The notes under the pieces are model-generated. The model did not search any database. It saw only the letters and a program-made list of their open reading frames with translations, and had not been told where the DNA came from. From the NCBI RefSeq assembly GCF_040954645.1, contig NC_092810.1:9594185-9658184 (forward strand): a DNA stretch of 64,000 nucleotides, given 5' to 3'. The stretch comes from Diabrotica undecimpunctata. Lineage: Eukaryota > Arthropoda > Insecta > Coleoptera > Chrysomelidae. Each line of letters starts with the position of its first letter. Within the stretch, counting starts at the first letter, position 1. Of this stretch, positions 58,641 to 64,000 are shown one piece after another. The position numbers and the translations under genes are program-made.

Positions 58641-58649
58641 GTCCATCGG

Positions 58650-59340
58650 CAAAGGAGTAAATAAACTATTATAAAATGATAAATCACTAAATTTGAGTCA
58701 GTAGTGTCTCTGGTCATAAAGCCTTTAGCTTTTGGTTGAATGAGATAACGCGGGAAGGTACCTAGAGAAAACAGAGGCTGATGTCTGTGGTCAGGTAATG
58801 ATGCGTGTCCTCCGCAGGTAAACATACGGGTCGGTATTGCAGATAGACGCTAGGACCAGCACGATTCGGATGGCCAATTTCCGGAACCAAAGACAATACG
58901 TTGCAGAAACAACGACAGGACTTTATGGTAGCAAAAACGGCAAGACAACGAGGCAAACAGAATTGACATCAAAGTCTATGGATAATTAAAATTAACCGGA
59001 CAATTACAAGATATGAGCAAATAAACTTACCGACCCGGACTTTCTTGTGCAAGAACTGAGACGAAAAGTTAGATTACTGTGAAGAACGGGAATGTCGGTT
59101 CTTATGCGAGAATAGTCCTAAATATGGGGTACGCACAGAAAACAATTTCGAGTCAACGAGACTTTCTTTTTTTAAATCTATATTTTTCGAGCGAAACACA
59201 GCAGTGGCCATACAATAGCTTTATTAAATGAGCAGATAATTCATTTTATCGGTTCTTGGAAGTTAAGGGTTAGCGAGTAGATAAGGCAAACAAGCAATTG
59301 AGTCATTTCAGCGAAGGCAAGAATTTTATATGAACACCAT
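58650..59340. other. spacer, nothing recognised
   Basis: Locally less AT-rich (58740-58960), with no coherent frame or RNA. Confidence 0.4.
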
Positions 59341-59349
59341 CGGTAAAAA

Positions 59350-59374
59350 GGTTAGGTTAGGTTAGGTTAGGTTA
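59350..59374. repeat. interstitial (TTAGG)n, five units
   Basis: GGTTA is repeated five times in a row. TTAGG is the canonical arthropod telomere repeat; here it is internal and short. Confidence 0.85.
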
Positions 59375-59886
59375 TGAACACAATGAGGTGCCACGCTACT
59401 GCAATTAGAAATCAGTGCACATGCACGTCTTGCTGATTTGTTAGCCATGAGCGTAGGAAAAATAAATTTGACTTTGTGAGATACTATTATTATAATTTTA
59501 TTATTAACTACTTTTAATTTTTCTTGCACCCCACAAAAAATATTTTAATATTTCTCTCCTTTGTAAGCAATGATTGCCATTCCTTAAATAGTTTAAATAA
59601 ATGATTTGTTAATCAGTTTAAATATACTGAAAATTAAAGAATATGCCCTGCTACGAAAATACATGACTCAGATTTTCTCGATTTTTTGATAGAATAAAAG
59701 TTTTTGAAACTATTTCAGATTACATCTCAAATGTAACTTAATCATATTCAACATAGATTCAAGAATATAATGTTAACTTTCTATTTTGACATATACGAAC
59801 TTTTCTTATTGTAGAATTTTATATAAATCGCTATCAAATATATTAACAAATACATTATCTTAATTTTAATGTTTACCATGTTCTAG

Positions 59887-60059
59887 CATCTGGAGGAGTG
59901 GACTATGTTGGAACATTTAACCGAATATGGGAAAATCATCTAGCAGAATTGGTTGAGTGTCCAAGATGTGGCAGAAGATTTTTCCCGGACCGGATTGAGG
60001 TGCACATAAAATCGTGTGCTGGGCTTAAACTTCAACCCAAGGACACAAAGAAGCCATAA
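59887..60059 (+). CDS. C2HC zinc-finger exon, candidate alternative terminal exon B
   Basis: 173-nt exon in phase 1 after CATGTTCTAG (AG 59885-59886), ending TAA at 60057-60059. It encodes NRIWENHLAELVECPRCGRR, the His...Cys half of a C-x2-C-x11-H-x3-C finger and a basic tail (QPKDTKKP). It is homologous to exon 16966-17117 (W-NHL-LV-C--CGR-F-PDR-----H---C) and splices in frame from 8269, giving 246 visible residues. Alternatively it is the end of a separate paralogue whose other exons are not between 17 and 59 kb, or a duplicated unused exon. Confidence 0.78.
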
Positions 60060-60095
60060 TTTTATACATTGTACCCAAGTTGATAATAATTATTA

Positions 60096-60101
60096 AATAA
60101 A
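60096..60101 (+). promoter_or_regulatory. polyadenylation signal AATAAA
   Basis: AATAAA 36 bp after the stop of exon B, supporting its use as a real 3' end. Confidence 0.65.
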
Positions 60102-60109
60102 ATCCTAAT

Positions 60110-60700
60110 TAACATGTTTATCTACGCTTCATAGTTTTAATTAATTACATTTACATAAGTTTTAATAAAGTAATAGCAAAAGATTAAAAATAATGCATTA
60201 CTACTGTCCAAGAATTTATTACTTTGAAAATTTAACTATTACAAAACAAAAAATGTACAGGCCGAACCTTTAAAATGCTCACATCCAATAAATTCTTGGT
60301 GAATCATAAGGTTATACCTTTTTACAAATTGTGTCAAATCAAATCTAAAAATAAAAAGGAAGTACTTAAAAATCAATTAGTAAGTAACAAATCAATTTCG
60401 CCTTCTATGCACTAACGAATTAAAATATAGTACAGTACTCGTAGTGGGGTAATACTGTTAGTACCGCCTTTATCATTGATATCGTCTACAGAACCGATAT
60501 GAATTTATGATTTTTAACAACTAGTAATTAAAGTAATGATCCACAAATTGACGTACTAATAAAGTATTTTAAACAAATCGGCGCAAGTTTTTATTGATTT
60601 AAACGTAAATTTTGGATAGAGCTAAAAGAAAATTCGTCGTATATGTCTATTACCCTTTGTTTCCTAGCGGTTTCATTGTGAAACCACATACAAATAAATT
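60110..60700. other. spacer, nothing recognised
   Basis: AT-rich. A small palindrome GGTTTCATTGTGAAACC lies at about 60669-60685 and has a near-relative at 62383-62399. Confidence 0.45.
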
Positions 60701-60704
60701 TTTA

Positions 60705-62145
60705 GCTACGTTCTCAGACTAATGTCTAGAGCGTGACCCACTACTCTGAGCCGCGTAATGTAGGTTGCCTATTATGAATTTGAATCGGGAAAATTACTGA
60801 CAGACTTACGCCTGACATCCGACATCGGATAATCATTTTTGACTAAAATAGATGTTAATTATTTTTCTTCCAAAACGAATTGTCATTACAACAAGCAATT
60901 TTAGTTCTATCATATAATGATTTAATGACTCCCTTTTTAACATTTATGTTGGGATTTGATTTATAATTTAGATATATGTATTATGTTCATATGTGTTGGT
61001 TTTTTGTATACATGAGTCTCATATCCACTATTTTCCTTTGAGATTAAAACATTCAGAAAAGGCAACAATTTATTTTATTTCTTTTCCATTGTAAGTTTTA
61101 TTGACTGCTCCTTTTTACCTTTTATTTATATTAATCAGAAGTGTGTCCAACAGATCATCTACATATTTCCAACATATTGTGGGCTTTAAATTTTGATTGG
61201 GAATATTTGTTTTGAAGTCTTCCATCAATATATTAGCTAATAATGGATTTAAAGCATAGCCCAAAAATTTTGTTTATAGAAATCATTGTTTAGATGAAAA
61301 TAAGTGTCGTCAGTAGATAATGTCAACAGTTCCGTTATAGCTGATACATTTAAATTGGTTCTAGTTTAATCTATCATTTTGTAATTTGGTCCTAATTGTT
61401 TTCAAAGTTTTATCTAATGGTACATTTATATATAGACTATTTATTTATATAAAAACTTAATTAGAAAATATTAAATATACAAATCAATGTATCAAATTAT
61501 ATTAACATTTAAAAAATATAGATAATTTTAATGAAATTTGTGATTTTTTTTCTATCTAATCGTTGTTTTATTTAAGTCAAGCATAGCCACAGCTATACAG
61601 ATCCCTGTTTATAGTAATAACTTTTCAGTTTGTTTTGAATAATACATCTACAAAAAAGGTGCTACATATTTGATTCATTCATGCCTTTTAATGTGATTTT
61701 TTTGGCTTGCTTAAAAACGTTTTAGAGACCTTTGCTTTGTAATATCTATAAATGAATAATTTCCCCGTTTCGAAATACATTATTCAGCACAGTTATATAA
61801 AAATTATTTATTAAATGATGGTTAGTTCCTGGAAAAGCTCTGGCTTTTAATATTTTTTGTTGCGCATATGAACATAATATCTGAATTATAAATCAAATCA
61901 CAACATAAATGTTAAAAAGGGAGTCATTAAATCATTATATGATAGAACTAAAATTGCCTGTTATAATCACAATTCGTTTTTGGAAAAAAAAATAAATATT
62001 ATAACATCTATTTTAGTAAAAAAAGATTATCCGATGTCGGACGTCATGCGTGAGTCTGTCAGTAATTTCCCCGATTCAAATTCATAATAGACAACCTACA
62101 TTACGCGGCTCAGAGTAGTGGGTCAGGCTCTAGACATTAGTCGTT
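60705..62145. mobile_element. non-autonomous element with about 0.29-kb inverted repeats
   Basis: 60711-60995 (ACTAATGTCTAGAGCGTGACC...TTATGTTCATATG) is the near-perfect reverse complement of about 61865-62145. The roughly 870-bp centre is AT-rich and non-coding. No transposase; superfamily not determined. It lies directly before a piggyBac relic and may be inserted in its left part. Confidence 0.8.
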
Positions 62146-62477
62146 CTCAGTGGTATTTGACTGAAACCACTCACGGAATGTGACGTATAAGGCTCCTCCA
62201 ACCGGGGGAACTTTTGAACTGGGCTAGTGGTATAAGCAATTTTGGTATTTTTTAGATTATTTCGCTATGCCAGGTAACTTTATTTTTTATTTACAATATT
62301 AGAAACATTTGTATGTATGATTAATACTTTCTATTACTAAAAGTTTTCACTTTACAATAAGTATATTGAAGATATAAAATGCCGGTTTCATCCTGAAACC
62401 ACTAGAAAACTAGATAAAATATGTACTTATTTTTTTATTTCAGGTAAAAAGTGTATCCATTCAGAGAGCTAAATAAT

Positions 62478-63295
62478 ATGTCGTCGGGTGGTCTATTCAC
62501 ATTATTAGATAACATTCCTTCAGATCGCGAGTCAGATGAATCGAGTAGTGACGAAGAGGATTTGCTTAACATTGCGAATATGCCAATAATACTTGAAAAT
62601 GACCAGCCAGACCAACATTCAAGAGACGACAATTCAGAGAATATTCCTGATGATGAAGCCTTCCCGGACGACGAGGACAAAGCTGCAGCTGCAAAATTAA
62701 ATAAAGGCAGATTGCTTCTATGGAAAATGATGATGGAGTGACTATTACGAACTGGAAAGACAAATATTTACATACTTTCTACTAAACACGGCAATGAAAT
62801 GGTCGAAGTATCTTGTAATCGACAAACTAAACTGAAACCCAAGGTGGTAATAGATTACAATAAAGGCAAAGCGGCAGTAGACTTATCTGACCAAAGGGGA
62901 ACGTATTCCAACCCCCTTAGGAAAAGCGTAAAATGGTTTAAAAAAGTGAGGTTTGAATTATTATTAACTACATCAGTTATAAATTCTTTTTTAATACATA
63001 ATCTTGTAACAAATAACAACCTGTCGGTGACAGATTTTAAAAAACAAATAGTTACTTATAATGAAACTACCACAGTACCACGAAAGGTGTGAAATAATCA
63101 CCATCAGCTTGAACAGAAGGCAGACGGAAGTAAACATCAACTAAGGAAGATTTGCAAGAACTGCTACAAAAAAAAAGTGAGCAAACGGCCGTCAGTACGC
63201 TATAAACAAAACTAAAAAGGTAGACACCTTTTGCAAAAGCTGTGACAAGGAACCTTTTCTGTGTATAGGTTGTTTTAATGAATTACATAGGACTT
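62478..63295 (+). pseudogene. piggyBac-like transposase, internally deleted
   Basis: N-terminus 62478-62741: MSSGGLFTLLDN, then an acidic Ser/Asp/Glu stretch typical of PGBD proteins. The whole DDD catalytic core is absent. The text jumps to ILSTKHGNEMVEV (about 62770) and KPKVVIDYNKGKAAVDLSDQ, YSNPLRKSVKWFKK and FELLLTTSVINSFL (frame to 63092). After frameshifts comes a decayed Cys-rich end (CKNCYKK..., FCKSCDKEPF, CIGCFNELH) ending near 63295. A non-autonomous derivative. Confidence 0.85.
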
Positions 63296-63450
63296 AAATA
63301 ACTTTTTTTATTGGTTGTGTTGCATTATTTGATTTTTCTGTTGCTGAAAAACATGTTTGTATCAATAAATATTATCCCAAAGTTGTAAATAACGTTTTTG
63401 ACTTATATGGGACCACATTTGTCATTCCATAAATCGCACAAGTTCTGTAT

Positions 63451-63480
63451 ACAGCACATAGCTTGTAGGCTATGTGCTGT
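63451..63480. repeat. perfect 12-bp hairpin
   Basis: ACAGCACATAGC and GCTATGTGCTGT surround a 6-nt loop. It lies in the 3' flank of the piggyBac remnant. Confidence 0.85.
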
Positions 63481-63544
63481 TCTCGTTGGTTAATTCCCAT
63501 GGTTATTTAATACTAAATAAACACCAACGGCTCGGTACATATCG

Positions 63545-63680
63545 GAATAAATGTTGGTCCCATAGGACCAACATGGCCTGTTAATGCAAAACTTGCGTTA
63601 GTCCCATTCGACCAAAGTGGCCTATTGAAACAACATCAGCGATGCTCCCATCGGACCAACATGGCAGGGAACGTGTTAAA
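63545..63680. repeat. subterminal repeats of piggyBac-type element
   Basis: Three related units share TCCCATNGGACCAACATGGC (first and third most alike), spaced about 50-58 bp. The first forms the palindrome TTGGTCCCATAGGACCAA. A TTAA at 63676-63679 follows the last unit and would be the expected target site of a piggyBac right end. Confidence 0.6.
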
Positions 63681-63938
63681 TAGGGTATGTGGTTCTACTA
63701 ATCTCCAAAATTTTCCGCCAAATGATTTCAACTAATTACTGTTTCTGGAGCTCAAAACTTTCACCCAGAGGGTAGGTATATGAGTTTACAATTGAAGGGC
63801 TTGGGGGAAAAAGGTAACAAGCCACAAAAGTAGAAAATGTAGAAACCCTAGTTTGAAACTTTCAATCAAATCTTTAAATCAGAGTTTTTATTATAACACA
63901 ATATTTTTTTAAATGAAGCTTTATTCTGAATATAAGTA

Positions 63939-64000
63939 TTACTCATCCAAGTCAAAATTCTCCGTTTCCGGATCTTCTGCGCGGTCTGTTGACTGTTGTC
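63939..64000 (-). CDS. 3' end of an unidentified minus-strand reading frame (partial)
   Basis: The frame ends QQSTDRAEDPETENFDLDE with stop at 63939-63941, and TTTATT at 63920-63925 is a complementary AATAAA signal 14 bp downstream. The acidic end resembles tails of transposase-type proteins, but the body lies outside the window. Confidence 0.45.
   Translation of the reverse strand, partial: QQSTDRAEDPETENFDLDE

Noticed and set aside
59350..59374. True chromosome end
   Set aside because: Only five units, with host coding exons and repeats continuing on both sides.
63545..63680. CRISPR-like array
   Set aside because: Only three diverged units in a eukaryotic piggyBac flank, with palindromic content typical of transposon ends.

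Overview
The window looks like an AT-rich insect nuclear genome, most likely a beetle or another arthropod with a large, repeat-laden genome. The evidence is spliced genes with GT-AG introns, a tRNA-Tyr gene with a canonical position-37 intron, a short array of the arthropod telomere motif TTAGG, and dense Tc1/mariner, hAT, PIF/Harbinger, piggyBac, Helitron and non-LTR retrotransposon remains. No prokaryotic signals are present. The species call is inference.

Two host protein genes could be assembled exon by exon, both on the plus strand. The first is a C2HC zinc-finger gene (ZC2HC1/ZNF474-like) whose 5' part lies before the window. Its exons are 1333-1428, 4385-4634, 8048-8269 and a last exon at 16966-17117, all phase-compatible, each carrying one C-x2-C-x11-H-x3-C finger. 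A second terminal exon of the same type (59887-60059) has the same acceptor phase and could be an alternative 3' end. The second gene is a complete six-exon SLC46-type major facilitator (28756-57698; 521 residues when joined), which lies wholly between the two candidate terminal exons. A tRNA-Tyr(GTA) with a 19-nt intron and a T-run terminator sits at 27411-27510.

The rest is mostly transposable elements filling introns. 0-17 kb: 240-bp tandem repeat, LINE pieces, a ZMYM-type hAT with four in-frame stops, piggyBac tail, a PIF/Harbinger derivative with TAA duplication, a BEL/Pao scrap, and a Tc1/mariner-type element with about 0.5-kb inverted repeats. 17-28 kb: Helitron helicase relic, three LINE insertions, two nested hAT MITEs with perfect 8-bp duplications, a long-TIR element, a Tc1 relic, and the tRNA. 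29-46 kb (SLC46 intron 1): three DD82E ('Sailor'-type) transposase copies, a Gypsy integrase relic, LINE scraps and an inverted-repeat element carrying a cysteine-rich CXC-like reading frame. 46-57 kb: a nearly complete EN-RT LINE, an unclassified element with TTTAAC duplications, and a second mariner-type element ending 30 bp before the last SLC46 exon. 58-64 kb: RNase H LINE scrap, TTAGG array, the alternative C2HC exon, a long-TIR element, an internally deleted piggyBac, and the 3' end of a minus-strand reading frame.

Stretches of more than 300 bases in which nothing could be recognised are listed as such.
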